Assembly: GCA_026545225.1 (NCBI GenBank)
Contig: CM048845.1
Span: 57,664,033 to 57,728,032, forward strand
Reading direction: 5' to 3'
Origin: Cornus controversa
Lineage: Eukaryota; Streptophyta; Magnoliopsida; Cornales; Cornaceae
Length of the DNA: 64,000 nucleotides
The notes under the pieces are model-generated. The model saw nothing but the letters and a program-made list of their open reading frames with translations. It ran no database searches and was not told where the DNA came from. The position numbers and the translations under genes are program-made. Shown here one piece after another: positions 43,168-54,864 of this stretch; within the stretch, counting starts at the first letter, position 1; every line of letters starts with the position of its first letter.

Positions 43168-44064
43168 TGCTATGTTTGGCACGCATGAACGGAATGACCA
43201 TTCCAACCATTATTTCGTTTGGTAGAACAATTAAAGTGGGAATGACCATTCCAAGCCCATTCCCTGGAATGAAGAAAAATAAAAATTCATTCAACGTAAA
43301 ACAACCTATGTAATGGACATTCCATTCCAAAGTTATTTCTTTTAAAAAAATCATTTTTCAAAGAAACCTCACATTCCAAATCCAAAAACACCACCAACGT
43401 TACCGTCACCGCCATCACCACCTCCACTACCTTCCACAAGTGCCATCGTCACCGCCTTCCACCACCACTGTTGCCTTCCACCATCACCACCGCCATCTCC
43501 ACTGCCTTCCACCACCATTGCTGTCGTCACCACCTTCCACCATCGCCACCGCCACCACCACCGCCTTCCACTATTACCACCTACACCATTATTGCTTTCC
43601 TCCACCACTACCTTTTACCACTTTCACCACTACCACTACCACCGCCTTCCACCATTATCGTTTTCCACCACCATCGCCTTCCACCAACACCACTGCCACC
43701 TTTCACCACCACCACTGCCGCCTCCACCTCTACTGCCTTCTACCACCACCATCTCCACCACCTACGCAACTACTGTCTTCTACCACCATCGCTGCTGCTA
43801 CCATTGTCACCTTCGACCACCACCGCCGCCTTCCACCATCACCATCATTTCTTTTAAAAAAATCATAAAAGAATGTTATTTTGTTAGTTTAATTTATTTG
43901 TCACTAAAAGGGGTATTTTGGATAATTCAATTTAAAATTCATTTCATTCCTACATTATTTCATATTTGCAACCAAACAGTAGAATGAGAATGACCATTCC
44001 ATTCCATTCTCATTCTCATTCTATTCCCACTTACATTTTATTCCATTCATGTGTACCAAATGCA
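43168..44064. mobile_element. Tourist-like MITE carrying a CCA-rich block
   Basis: Ends are inverted: TGCTATGTTTGGCACGCATGAA at left and the complement of TTCATGTGTACCAAATGCA at right. Both ends are rich in GGAATGACCATTCC words, as in the shorter element at 59202-59569, which is a family member. No TAA duplication is seen here (flanks TCT and TCC), so the exact ends are less sure. Confidence 0.65.
43385..43850. repeat. imperfect CCA/CCT trinucleotide-rich array
   Basis: About 465 bp made of words such as GCCTTCCACCACCAC in variable order. It keeps three overlapping frames open on the plus strand (Pro/His/Thr/Ser) and one on the minus strand (Gly-rich), which is a property of the repeat and not evidence for a protein. 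Confidence 0.9.
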
Positions 44065-44330
44065 TCCTCTCTCACACACACACACTCGCCACCTTTTTTT
44101 TTTTCTTTTTCTTTTTGTTTCACCCCCCTTTCTCTTGCACACATCCCTGCCCCCACAATTGTGACCCAATCCCTCCACTGCTAACAACCGACTCAGTTCA
44201 CCTCCAATCAAATTGCCTTAACTAGATTGGATTGCATTCCTCCAATCAAGACTTTTATTGGGTTATTGAATCGATTATCCATAACCATAACTAGAATAGG
44301 GATGTCTTGTCCCCTTCTGTATAAGAAAAT
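44065..44330. other. spacer, no gene
   Basis: Contains a short (CA)n run near 44080 and T-rich sequence. Nothing else recognised. Confidence 0.4.
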
Positions 44331-44750
44331 TATTTTGATTTGAATAACTCCTATATGAACGTATCGAACTTCAGGATATTTCTTTTTCCATCTATCAACT
44401 TTTTCTTTGGTAAAGATGCTAAGTTCAACTATTCCATCAGCAGTGCATTTTGCTGACGTATTTTCGCTAAAATGTTCGAAAACTCTAGCAGAAAATGGAT
44501 TAAATTTTGAGAAAAAGGAAAGATCTTATAGATTTATTCCTTCTTAATGATTTGTATTTTTTGCATTTGTTCTAATTGTTCTTCAGTGAAGAAGGCTTCT
44601 TCACTTATGACATCACCAAGTTTTATGGTGTTATCATCTAAGGTAGAGGTGTTCATCATGAAGATACAGTCTTCATCTGAAGATTTGTCTTCACTAGAAA
44701 CTTCATATAAAATATCCTCTTAATTGAATATTTCATATCTAAAGATGATT
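44330..44750 (-). pseudogene. movement-protein-like fragment
   Basis: The minus strand contains, near 44480-44340, a segment with TKEKVDKWKKKYPE and YVHIGVIQ. A lysine-rich helix before a Y-x-HIG-x-IQ block is reminiscent of the 30K-type movement proteins of caulimovirids. The region is short and interrupted by stops (for example near 44545), so the label is tentative. Confidence 0.35.
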
Positions 44751-46022
44751 TCAAGATTTTTTTTCTTCAATCATTTTAATCATTTTTCTAGTTCCTTTAC
44801 CCTTGTTTAGGTAATTAGAGGAGATATAACCTAATTCATTACAGATATAACATCTGCATTCAGAGTGTTTAGATGTTTGATCTTTATTATCTTTTTTAGG
44901 AGAGGGTTTTTTCTTCCTAATATATTTTTTCATTTTTGAAAATGTTTTATCAGGTGTCCATTTTTTCCAACAAAATGTCTTCTTCTTTTTATTAAACCTT
45001 TTTGTTTTAAAAGATTTTTTTGTTTTTTTGTAATAGGTTGGATTACAGCCTATTTTCCAGTTTTTCTTAAGAATTTTGTCACAGCATTGTTGCCCTGATT
45101 TAGAACAATCAATCTAATTTTTGACTTGCTTTTTTGCTTATATTTCAAGACATCTATTCATAATTAATCTTAGGACAAAATTAATCCTAAAACCAAGATT
45201 ATACACTTTTTTTATAGAAGCTAAGTAGTCAAGATAACCTTTATGTTGCAAGTTTATCCCATGGGTTAGGGGGTTTGTGAAAGAATTGTTCTAGCCAAAA
45301 TTGATTTCTTGGTGGATTAATTAAGAAATAATATTTTTATATAATGAGACAAATTTATCAAATTGACAAATATCACATAATTCAATTTTTGATAATGCAT
45401 AGTTTGCATCATCTTGTAGATTTTCTTGGCCAAGAAATTCACACATGTGTTCTTTAATTATTTGCACAAAACCTCGAAGGATTTCTTCAAAGGTTTTAAA
45501 ATCGTTGAGAAGATTGGCTTTTTCAACCTTGCCTTCTTCAGTTTGATCCCATTGGCGTAACTAAGCTAACATATCTCCTTGAAGTGTTACGGATATATAA
45601 TCAAGGAATCTTTCTTTATTCCAAGTGTTTTTATTGTTAGTAATGAGGATGGAAAGTGACTGTGCTCAGTCATTAATAGCTTGTTCTTGATCTTTGAATG
45701 AGATATTCGTAAGATCGAGATAGGTGCCGTTTTGAGCAACCGTGTTTTTGTTTAAGTCGTCCTTTTTACTTAAACTTGGTTTTGGGTTGGAGGCTTGACA
45801 TTTTTCTATTTTGGTTGGAAAAACTTGTTCAGAAGTTTCAGAGACTCCGTAGTCACCAAAGAGTTTTGGATCTAGTGATTCGTCGATCATTCTCTTAGAG
45901 GGTCCGGGATTGGAAGTTGAGGGATTTTTGACCTCTATTTCTTCGTCATATTCTGTAGATGTTATGTCATCTTCAAATTCTAACGGTGTACTACTAGAGT
46001 CATTAGTTATAGATTTAACCAA
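44751..46022 (-). pseudogene. caulimovirid coat-protein-like region
   Basis: The upstream part (46022-45666) is acidic, with LEFEDDITSTEYDEEIE, like the acidic N-terminus of these coat proteins. A middle part (45600-45130) is in several frames. The end (44933-44751) is strongly basic and has a zinc knuckle CYICNELGYISSNY, in which the His and the last Cys of the C-x2-C-x4-H-x4-C pattern are both replaced by Tyr. The broken knuckle and the frame breaks show the gene is dead. Confidence 0.55.
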
Positions 46023-46215
46023 CTCATCTTCTGACTCTGTATCAGATATTAGGTGTATCTGATAGTTGAAGTGATGTAAGAGTTCTTCCTATTGTAAGGA
46101 TATTTTCCTTATCTGTTGAAGAATTTGATCCCTTTCATCTATGGCTAGATAAGGATCTTTGTATAATTTTCTCTAATAATCTAAAATTTCTACGATTTTA
46201 TCGTATTCATTTTGA

Positions 46216-46533
46216 TTAAAGATTTTTTTCTGTATCTTTTTTATGAAACATTACTATTTCTTCTATTCCATAATATAGATTTTTTATAGTTGGAGCTATT
46301 TGTTCCGGATATAAATCTTCTAGTTTTTCTTTTTCCACCTTCTTGAGGGTTTCAAGTAGGGTAGATAATTTTTGACTTTTCTCTATCATCTCTGATAAGT
46401 CAAGAATACCTTGTAAATAGTCGATTTTACTATCGAGTTTTTTTATTGCAGTTGTTATACAATCAAAAGAATTCTCTATCATCTGTGATGTAAAGTTCTG
46501 GTGTTGTTGAAAATTTTTATTACAATAAGACAC
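46216..46533 (-). pseudogene. small coiled-coil frame near the viral leader
   Basis: A 105-codon open frame with heptad-like runs (IKKLDSKIDYLQGIL, LSTLLETLKKVEKEKL). It lies between the primer site and the coat-like region, where caulimovirids often encode a small protein or the start of the first polyprotein. No family could be assigned. Confidence 0.4.
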
Positions 46534-46881
46534 TATATCTATAAGAGAATTAATACTAGAACTAACCTTGGTTAGATTATGTTCTTCACTGTGTTTAATA
46601 TGAACAGTATGGTCATATTCGGAAACATTTTTTCCTATCCATGAACATAACAGTCTACGTCTTTTTCTTTAGCCATACTGGTTTTATTTTACTTGTTTGT
46701 CCGCCTGGTCTATGTGACGTTAGGACGTTATCAAGTGTTTTATAAAAGCATATGAGTTTCTTAAAAACCAGAAATGAAACAGTAAGATCAATAGTAGAAA
46801 TGTATATATAAATGAAAGGAAAGATATATCAGAAAGTTTACAGAAAACAAATAAAACTTACGGGTCAGGCATCATGGCAAA

Positions 46882-46893
46882 GCTCTGATACCA
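46882..46893 (-). other. tRNA-Met primer-binding site
   Basis: GCTCTGATACCA on the plus strand, i.e. TGGTATCAGAGC on the minus strand. Caulimovirids and copia elements share this site; here its setting among coat-like and viroplasmin sequence favours the viral origin. Confidence 0.7.
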
Positions 46894-46918
46894 TTCACAA
46901 ACAAAAACTACGGAAGCT

Positions 46919-47104
46919 TTACAAACACAAACTTATCAACAAAATACAAGAGAAGAGTGAGAGAACAGAAAGAGAAGTAATTACAAACACAAACTTATCA
47001 ACATAATACAAGAGAAGAGTGAGAGAACAGAAAGGGAAGTAATTACAAACACAAACTTATTAACATAATACAAGAGAAAAGTGAGAGAACAAAAATATAA
47101 GTAA
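46919..47104. repeat. three 62-bp tandem repeats beside the primer site
   Basis: Units start at 46919, 46981 and 47043 with TTACAAACACAAACTTAT and run at an exact period of 62 bp; unit 3 has a few more changes. They lie just upstream (minus sense) of the primer site, in what would be the viral leader or LTR-like region. Confidence 0.95.
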
Positions 47105-47800
47105 TTACAAGATGATCTTTAGCCTTAGTTCGTTGCCTTTTTAAAGGTCAAAAAAGCAAATTGAAGACTGAAGACCGGAGGTTGCTACAGGAACCGGTTG
47201 TTTACTGTGGGGAACTGTAGACTTTTTGACTTTTGAGCAGCTTTTTACTATTCTGCTGGCTTTTTACTGCTCTGCCGATAAAGTACTGTGTTAATGTGCT
47301 GCCAACACTTGTTTACTGTTGGCAAGTTTTGTCGTTTTGTGATCTCGTCGTGTGCTGGATAATTTGCAGTTGATTAGTGAGATCCGGAGTAGACTTTTAA
47401 TCTTCCATGGCATTGATGAGATTATGTAGTTCATATTCATCTAATGGTGGAGATGTTTATGGACTTTGAGCATTTTGCATTTTAGAAAATTGGTCTTCCA
47501 TTATTGCATCATCTAAAATGTCTTATGGTAAGTGCATATTAAAATCAACAATATCTTGTAGTAATATGCGAGCATCAGCTGTTTGTTGGGTTGTATACTC
47601 CGGGTAATCTATGCTAAGATCGATAACAAAAATTCTTCTACCGTCTGTTATCATAAATGGGGGATGAGCACTGCCAAGGATTATTTCTCAAATTTCTTTG
47701 AGATGAATAATACTTTTAGTCGCGAGCCCAAATATGCTTATTTCATTTGCTATTTCAAGAGAATTGAGCAGCTTTTTCTCTGCGAATTCATTGTCTTCTG
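47105..47800 (-). pseudogene. possible viral promoter region and unassigned frame
   Basis: 47105-47400 is non-coding; a TTTAAAAAGG box at about 47140 in minus sense could be a TATA-type element ahead of the leader. Further right, the minus strand at 47790-47400 reads as one frame with few stops, including HPPFMITDGRRIFVIDLSID and YTTQQTADARILLQDIVDF. I cannot assign it. It looks like a viral coding remnant because of its position and its near-open frame. Confidence 0.4.
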
Positions 47801-48483
47801 TGACTTTTAGGTACCAAATCTCATATGGCTGAAAAAACTTTGTTTTTTCTCTCCAGCTGATAGTACTGGCTAGCCAAATAAAAAGAGTTCCATTACTAAA
47901 GAAACTTCAAAAAGAATAATTTTCTTAATGGACTTTAGAAGATAGTTCTATCATTCAGCAGATCAAACAAGATCTGATAAATATTCCAAATGTTTATTTT
48001 TCACAAACAGGAGATAAGCTCATCCTAGAAACAGATGCCTCCGACTTATGTTAGGGATGCATTTTAAAAGCCATACGAAAAGACATACGGCAAGAAGCAA
48101 ATGATGAACCACATCATTCAATTCGAGCATTAAATAAATCACTTTCAAAAAAGCTTCAAAAAGAATAATTAATTTGTGGATATAATTCCGAAAAATTTAA
48201 AGCTAATGAGCAAAATTATATCATTTTTGAAAAAGAACTTTTAGCTATTAAATTAGCTTTAAAGAGATTTCATATTTATCTTGCTCCAAAAAACTTTATC
48301 GTTCAAAGAGATAACCAATCTGTCTGAGATTTTCTTATTAATAAAAAAAAATGTATTGATGGACAATGTCTAAAATGGTACAATACTATTTCTCTTTATT
48401 CTTTTGAGGTCGAACATCTCAAAGGATCTAACAATTTCCTTGCCGATTTTCTTAGCAGGAACCTTCTAAATGAACAAGGATAA
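47800..48483 (+). pseudogene. pararetroviral RT end and RNase H
   Basis: Plus-strand sequence with an RNase H domain: a catalytic LETDASD block at about 48030, FEKELLAIKLALKRF with the Glu at about 48225, and the ending NFLADFLSR at about 48440. Stops at about 48050, 48167 and 48325 interrupt it. The style (LAPKNF, VEHLKGSNNF) is caulimovirid-like. It is in the opposite orientation to the coat-like region, so at least one inversion or a second insertion has occurred. Confidence 0.7.
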
Positions 48484-48554
48484 GTGAAAGGGTAAAGCAC
48501 CCCAACAATCTGACTAGGTTCCATTGATATTCTGATAAAACTCAAATGGTAATC

Positions 48555-48917
48555 CTAGATTAAAGAAATCAGGAATGAAAACGAGGTTCGTAGTTTTGAA
48601 ATAATTTTTGATGCAATACCAACACTATAGAAGGTTTGTTTAGCTTCTTCTAATGTGTTATAGGCTTTAAAGCATACGCCAGGATATTTTTTTATCTGAG
48701 CATGACATTCAAACCATGTTGCGTAAATCCCTGGTTGGGATCCCACAAATACCACAAACCATTGGTTTAATGATGTAGGTGGTGTAATAGGTTTCAGTGC
48801 CTTTTTAGCAATTGTAACCCAGTCAAATTGTTGATGGAAGCCAATTGATCTGTATCTTTTCGGCGAAGACAACAACAAATGATGATAACAACACGACATA
48901 ACCCACAACATAATCAT
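48555..48917 (-). pseudogene. viroplasmin-domain fragment
   Basis: Contains FVVFVGSQPGIYATWFEC and a following KAYNTLEEAKQTF, the two halves of the caulimovirus viroplasmin domain. The domain is also found at the N-terminus of some RNases H1, but here it adjoins other caulimovirid relics. In viruses it belongs to the inclusion-body/translation factor. Only the domain is present; the residues on either side are not recognised. Confidence 0.7.
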
Positions 48918-49560
48918 TTGAGCTAGTCCAAACCAAACAACAATAGAGCGATCAATTCACAGTGGCCAATGAAGACCCCTTCAAAGAAAAGTGACATGGC
49001 ATCCATGTGCCAAAAAATGGCCAAAAAATCTTTGGAGAACAAAACTCCTAAAGAAGAAATTGACGGGCAACAACAGTCTCGTCACAAGAAGATAAAGTTT
49101 CTTTGTGTCTAACTGCAGACTGGTGATGATGCGTGCTTTCATGCCCCGATTCCCGACTCCCAAGAACCGAGGGTGAACAGTGAAAGTCCCACTCGGATCC
49201 ACACTCATAAATCGCTCAATTCTAGAACTCAACTTACTATATGATTGGAATTTTAGAGTGATACTTAGTCCATTGGAAAGAGGATCCAAAAATACTCAAT
49301 TTAAAAAAAAATCACGCTCAATTCCAATTTAAAATGAAGAAATTATGCCCTATTGAAGTTTGGACCAATTTTAGAGCTTGCCCGTAATTATAAGGGCGAT
49401 TTCGTCCATTAAATTCTAATACAACACCTCAACCACTAAATCAACATAGAATCATAATTACCCACATAAGTTTACCTCTGTATCACTCAACCTCAATAAC
49501 TTATTGTGGGTCCGTTACATAATGTCCCTAAATTTCCTAACACTATCTCAACAATCCACC

Positions 49561-49740
49561 AACCACACATTACGATGCATATATCGTACTGTTGGTTACG
49601 ATGCATCGTATTTATGATGCATCGCACAAGGTGCGTAATATCTTATGAAATTAACTAGAATCCCACTCAAAGTACTCAACGATTTATGATGCATCGTTAT
49701 TGGGTTTACGATGCATCGCCATGATGCATCGTAATCACTC
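49561..49740. repeat. GATGCATCG palindrome cluster in LTR copy 1
   Basis: TACGATGCATCGTA at 49597-49610 is a perfect 14-bp palindrome. TTACGATGCATC at 49706-49717 and its exact complement at 49723-49734 form a 12-bp stem with a 5-nt loop. Two further GATGCATCG copies lie at about 49616 and 49688. Confidence 0.9.
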
Positions 49741-51185
49741 ACCTTACTACAATCTCAAAACCTTTAAGTGACTACAATCAACATTCCACCTACCAAATTA
49801 TTAATCCACAACATGCATACATTGAGATTCAACTATACACTATATGGTTCATTCCTTTACTCATCCTAAACATACAATTATAAAATCATAATTATCATTT
49901 CAACACATCCCAAGCATCCATGATATGATAATTTATCACATTCATACTCCACACCATACATTTGAAGCACGAAAATGAAAATTCATGCACTTCATACACA
50001 TACCTCGAAACCATGCATTATATGTCCCAAAAGTTATATATTACCACATGTGGCAATTACATTTGAAATCTGCATACGTCAAGATAAATCAAATGTAAAT
50101 ACAACATTTCCCACAAATCTTCCTCATTCTCGTAAATCATACAAATGAGTCCAAATGTATGTTACATTAACATTGCATACTCAAGTCCATAGTCATTACA
50201 TAACTACATGCAAATAGTCCAAAAGCATTACAATTCATCTATGACTATAATTACAACGTAAATCAACATTCCACAAGTCGTCATGGATAGCCAAATCTAC
50301 AAGACCCAAAAAGTATAACAAAAATGCTATAAAACCTCCACTTGAATCCCTCGAGTTTCGTCCGTCATGGGCGCTTTATCTGAAAATAATTTGGGGGGAA
50401 AAGGGGTGAGCATTTCAACGGCTTAGTAGGAATAATTCAACCCACCTAAGTGCCAACTTGACACCGGCCTACATGAATGCATGTCACTACATTACATGTC
50501 ACTTGCAACATTCACATGTTCACTCAAACAATGCCCTAAAGTCCACGTATCAACATCCATACATTATCCAACACATAAATGAAGCATAGCTTCTTCATTT
50601 TTTCTTTCATCTCAAATCATACACATTACATTTATCATTGGTCCTTGAAATTCACATACGAATCCCATTCACACTCTGAAACTAATTCATGAATTTGTCC
50701 CAAGTTTTCATTATCATTGAACACATTGCCAAAAATTCATTCTAGCAAGCTATAATCATTCACATACATCCACAAGCCTTTCTCATCATCACACATAGAT
50801 AGTCTAAGCATAAACACTCCATTTAAATGGCATTCCAAGTTCATAGTCATTATAAGAATTTTACACATAAAGTCCAAAAATGCTAAAAATTCTACTATAA
50901 CTACAACTACGTAAATCCACGTGCCACAAGCAGGCACGGATAGCCAAATATAAAATATCCAAAAGTGTACTCGGAATGCCATAAGGGGTCCACTTGGACA
51001 CTCAAGTCCCATCTGTCCTTGGCGCCTTATCTGTAAAAGAGTTTAGAATAAAGGGGTGAGCACCACTGCGACTCAGTAGAGATACCCCAACCCTCCTAAG
51101 TGCTGACTCGACATGACCTACATGAATACATGTCACTACATTACATGTATCATCCAACATATACCATGTTCATTCACAAACAATG

Positions 51186-51252
51186 TATATATATATATAT
51201 ATATATATATACCATGTTCATTCACAAACAATGTATATATATATATATATAG
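51186..51252. repeat. duplicated (TA)n block
   Basis: ACCATGTTCATTCACAAACAATG plus a TA run occurs twice in succession (TA runs at 51186-51212 and 51236-51252). Confidence 0.85.
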
Positions 51253-51429
51253 GAACGCGTGAAACATACATTATGTTTCATGACTTGAAATGAAAGCATT
51301 ATCACACCTTTATCTCTCTCACAGACTCAACCCGATACCCTAACATAGTTTTTGACCAACTATGTAACCTAGGATGCCTCCCACAACTGTCTGACGACTT
51401 TGACCTATTCCGCCAATGTCACACTTCCA

Positions 51430-51700
51430 GGGCAATATTTTAGTTTCCCCATTGGTGATTAGTCCATATCAGCACCGTCACCAAATATTTGCTTACTCAA
51501 GGTGATTAGACCATATCAGCACTGTCACCGAGTATTAGGTGGCTCAAAATGGTTAGTCTATATCAGTACCACCACTGAGCATAATTGGATTTAAGGTGAT
51601 TAGTCCGTATCAGCACCGTCACTAAATCATTGGGTGGCTCAAGGTAGTAAGTCCATGTCAGCACCGCCACCAAGCATTATTTACCCAATTAACCGACACC
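51430..51700. repeat. 65-75-bp imperfect minisatellite
   Basis: GTGATTAGTCCATATCAGCACCGTCACC-like units recur about four to five times. The LTR copy at 54642-57340 has a related 60-bp array in the same place, so the array belongs to the LTR family. Confidence 0.8.
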
Positions 51701-53040
51701 TAGTCTTGACCACATTTCTCCGTTTCCTCACAACAGCCCATATATGCATTTTGGACATATAATAATCAAATATTCAACATTCACACTCCACAATGCATAA
51801 GCTAATTAGTGTAAGACATATCATGCATTTTCAATCTCCACGAAGCCACACATATATTTACCTATACATGTAAAACCTAACATATTATACACATATGCAC
51901 AATAATCCCACTTAAGCAAATTTTAATCATGCTTTACCAATGCATACATTTTCTATAAAAAGATAGCATGCATTTCATCTCCACATGACCACACATAGCA
52001 CATATATGTATAACACATGCATATAACCCGTCATATGCATACAACTTCAAAATTAGCATACTTAACTCATGCTACACTAAATGCATGATTTTAGCACATA
52101 AAACAAACATGCATTTAACCATCACATATTTCTCATATAATCACATATATGATCCAAGATTACACATTTGCATCAAAACTTCAAATTGAGCACATAATAC
52201 CTATATACCCAATTTCTTTCATTCATCCATTTTGACCCACATGCTAAAACCAACACAAGGAACCCCAATTGTGCAAAGATAGGATTCAAGAGAAGGAGAA
52301 AATCTAACTTCCCACCCCTCTCACTCTCCTAAAACATGTGATACACAACCTACACCTCTCCTTTTCACCCGAAACCCTATAATCGACAATTAGAAGAGAA
52401 GAAGAACCCCTAGCTCGAAAATGAAGGCCTTCCAGAAACTTCTCAAAATCCCAGCAATGTCAACCTTGCCGATCCGTGAAGATGTTCGATTCAAACCGAA
52501 GCCCTAGCCGTCCCCTACGTATCTCCCTTCTTCGACGGATCATGAATCACACCCGAAGGCCTCCGAAACTTAGAGAAAAGGAAGAGGGAGAAAGAAGAGA
52601 GAGAAAGGAGCCATGGCCGGCTACTGGAACATTAGAGATATGAAATATCTCTACCACATCTGATATATAAAGTCCCTAGGCCACAAAAAGACTAAAATGT
52701 CCCTCGGCCACTTAACGTACCTTTCCAGACTCCATTTTCAATTAAGAAAACTCCTACAGCCTCAAAATCACTTCATCTACTCTCTAAAAATTTCATCCAA
52801 GCCATTTTCAAAAATAAATATTTTTGAGAATTTTCCAGATTCCCGGGCCCACTTAAGTCGCATCCCGGGCCTCGGTTTGACCAAAAAGTCAAACTTCTCC
52901 AAATCTTAAGAAAACTTTCCAAAACCCTTAAAACACTTCCCAAACATGTTTTCCACTCTCAAAACTTCCATAACATCATTCAAAACGCGTTTATAGCTAG
53001 AATGATGAAAAATCAGTAAATCGACCAAAATTGGTCACGG

Positions 53041-54164
53041 TATTTACATATGCATTTCTAACATAGCATATCATTTTCATGCTTCTTAAATGCACAAGCT
53101 AGTTATAGGAGGTACATAGCATGCATTTCTCATCACATTACACACATATAATCACTTATATGTCAAATCTTGCATATAATTCACATATGCCTACAAATCT
53201 CCAAATTAGCATATATTAATCATGCTTTAACAAATACATATACTTGCTACACATAATTAGCATGTATTTAAAGCACATTACCAACACATAATACATATAT
53301 GTTCATTTTAGCATATAATCACATATGCACACCAAATCTAGCATAAAAGCATACATGCTCTCATTCTCTCACATTATCACATACTTGTCCCTCATATTAT
53401 GTATATCACAAGGAACATCATAATTGCATAGAAGAGACTCTAGGAAAGGAGAAAATATCTAACCCACCCCCTCTTACAACTCTCATTCATGCAATACACG
53501 TCCTCACATCTTACCTTTTCACCCCGAAACCCTAGAATCGACAACTAAGCAAGAAGGAGAACCCCTTACCTCAAAATTGAAGAGCATTGAAGCAATCTCC
53601 AAGAATTCTAGCAGGTTCCATCTTGCTAAAACATGACTTTGTTCGGTTCAAACCGAAGCCCTAGCCGCCCTCTACGCATTGTCTTTCTTTGGCGAATCTT
53701 GAATCCAAGCCGAAGTTGGCCGAAATGTAGAGAGAAAGTGGAGGGCTGAAGATGGGAGAGAGAAGAGAGAGAAAGTGGGGTGTGAAATGGACTGGAGCCT
53801 CTCAGCCTAGATATTCATTATGTCTAGGGTGTGTAAAATGACTAAAATGCCCCCGGGCCACTTAACGTACCCTTCCAACCTTCGTTTTTGATTTTGAAAA
53901 CTCCTACGGCCTTGAAATCACTTCCTTAACTCTCTAAACATTTCATCTAGGCCAAAATCAAGTTAACTATTTTTCAAAAAAAATTCGTATTCCCGGGCCT
54001 CGTTTAACCAAAAAGTCAAACTTCTCCAAACTTCTCAAAAATTTCCAAAAACCTTAAATCAACCTTCCAAACATATTTTCCAACCTTGAAACATCCATAA
54101 CATCATTCGAAACGCTTTTATAGCGAATATGATGAAGACAAAGAAAATCGGCCAAAATTAGTCA
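53041..54164 (-). repeat. Tekay/Del-type LTR, partial copy 2
   Basis: Starts TGACTAATTTTGG at 54164 and repeats the first 1.1 kb of the LTR (CGCTATAAAAGC, CGTTAAGTGGCC near 53860, the gagagaaag tract near 53770, GAACCGAACAAAGTC near 53645). It stops where copy 1 starts, so the LTR is truncated. Confidence 0.65.
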
Positions 54165-54641
54165 CGGTCGTTAGAACCTCCTCACCTTCAAGGAATTTCA
54201 TCCTCAAAATTAGAAACATACTTCAAGTTCCAAAGCATCATCACAAAACTTTAGTGACCTCTCCTAATTCCCTTTCTACCGCTGGTGAAAGTTATCAACT
54301 TGCCGGTCTCCAAGACTCGGCTTTCACTCCTTAACCAATGAGGTTTTTAGTTACCCTCATAGACGACTTCATTCCAAGTCCATAAAACATCTCAGGTACT
54401 AGTAAACCTTAACTACATTCAAATATCATAAAAACTGTAGTGAAATCTCTATGCCATGAACCCATACATCACTATCACTTCCTAAATCAAGTTTAGGAAG
54501 AATCAACATTATAATCAACCCACTTTCAAAATAGTGAAAGTATGGGCACATACCTCTATCCACCAACTCGTTTACCTTGAGTTACAATTTTCAAAATCAT
54601 TTCATTAGACCACACTATATGCACAAGTCCAAATTCACATT
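54165..54641 (-). mobile_element. short internal remnant with pol end and polypurine tract
   Basis: At 54212-54193 the minus strand encodes NFEDEIP followed by TGA, the C-terminal signature (NFEDEI) of Tekay/Del polyproteins. Right after it comes a purine tract GAAGGTGAGGAGG and then the LTR start at 54164. The remaining 430 bp up to the next LTR have no recognisable coding sequence. This fixes the family and orientation of the LTRs. Confidence 0.65.
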
Positions 54642-54864
54642 TATCACGCCCCAAAATTTGGACCGCCGGGACTCCCCTGATCCGACTATGAATTCTGAGT
54701 GTGAACCCGTCTGTTAACCCCAACGAACCATTTTCCATCATTTATATACCTTGGAAGCTTGCTTTTTAATTGTACATGTATGTACATGCACTGCAGATCT
54801 TACAAACCCTTATGGGCCCCTCAAACATCCCCTTGCATCTCTCTACAAGAATTCAAAATCATGC

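Larger units (their letters stand above)
44330..48920. mobile_element. endogenous caulimovirid (plant pararetrovirus) relic, rearranged
   Basis: A group of decayed viral-type segments in mixed orientation. On the minus strand: a tRNA-Met primer site (46882-46893), a small coiled-coil frame, a coat-protein-like region with zinc knuckle, and a movement-protein-like piece. On the plus strand: an RT-RNase H end. On the minus strand again: a viroplasmin domain. A coat protein preceding a movement-type region, plus a viroplasmin protein, recalls the cavemovirus/solendovirus group of the Caulimoviridae; that placement is inference. All frames contain stops and no segment is complete, so this is a dead copy. 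Confidence 0.65.
49131..53037 (-). repeat. Tekay/Del-type LTR, copy 1
   Basis: Minus-strand LTR-like unit starting TGACCAATTTTGG at 53037 and ending near 49131 (GTCGGGAATCGGGGCATGAA). Marks shared with the other copies include GTTTGAATCGAAC near 52487, a gagagaaag tract near 52600, CGTTAAGTGGCC near 52710, the block with ACATGTAATGTAGTGACATG, and palindromic words near its end. The 3' block is related to 32165-32400. A module with GATAGCCAAAT and GGGGTGAGCA occurs twice (50230-50510 and 50880-51160), which makes this copy longer than the 2.7-kb copy to the right. Confidence 0.6.

Noticed and set aside
43440..43987. Overlapping Pro/His/Thr-rich open frames
   Set aside because: They come from a CCA/CCT repeat array that is open in several frames on both strands; no protein feature is independent of the repeat.
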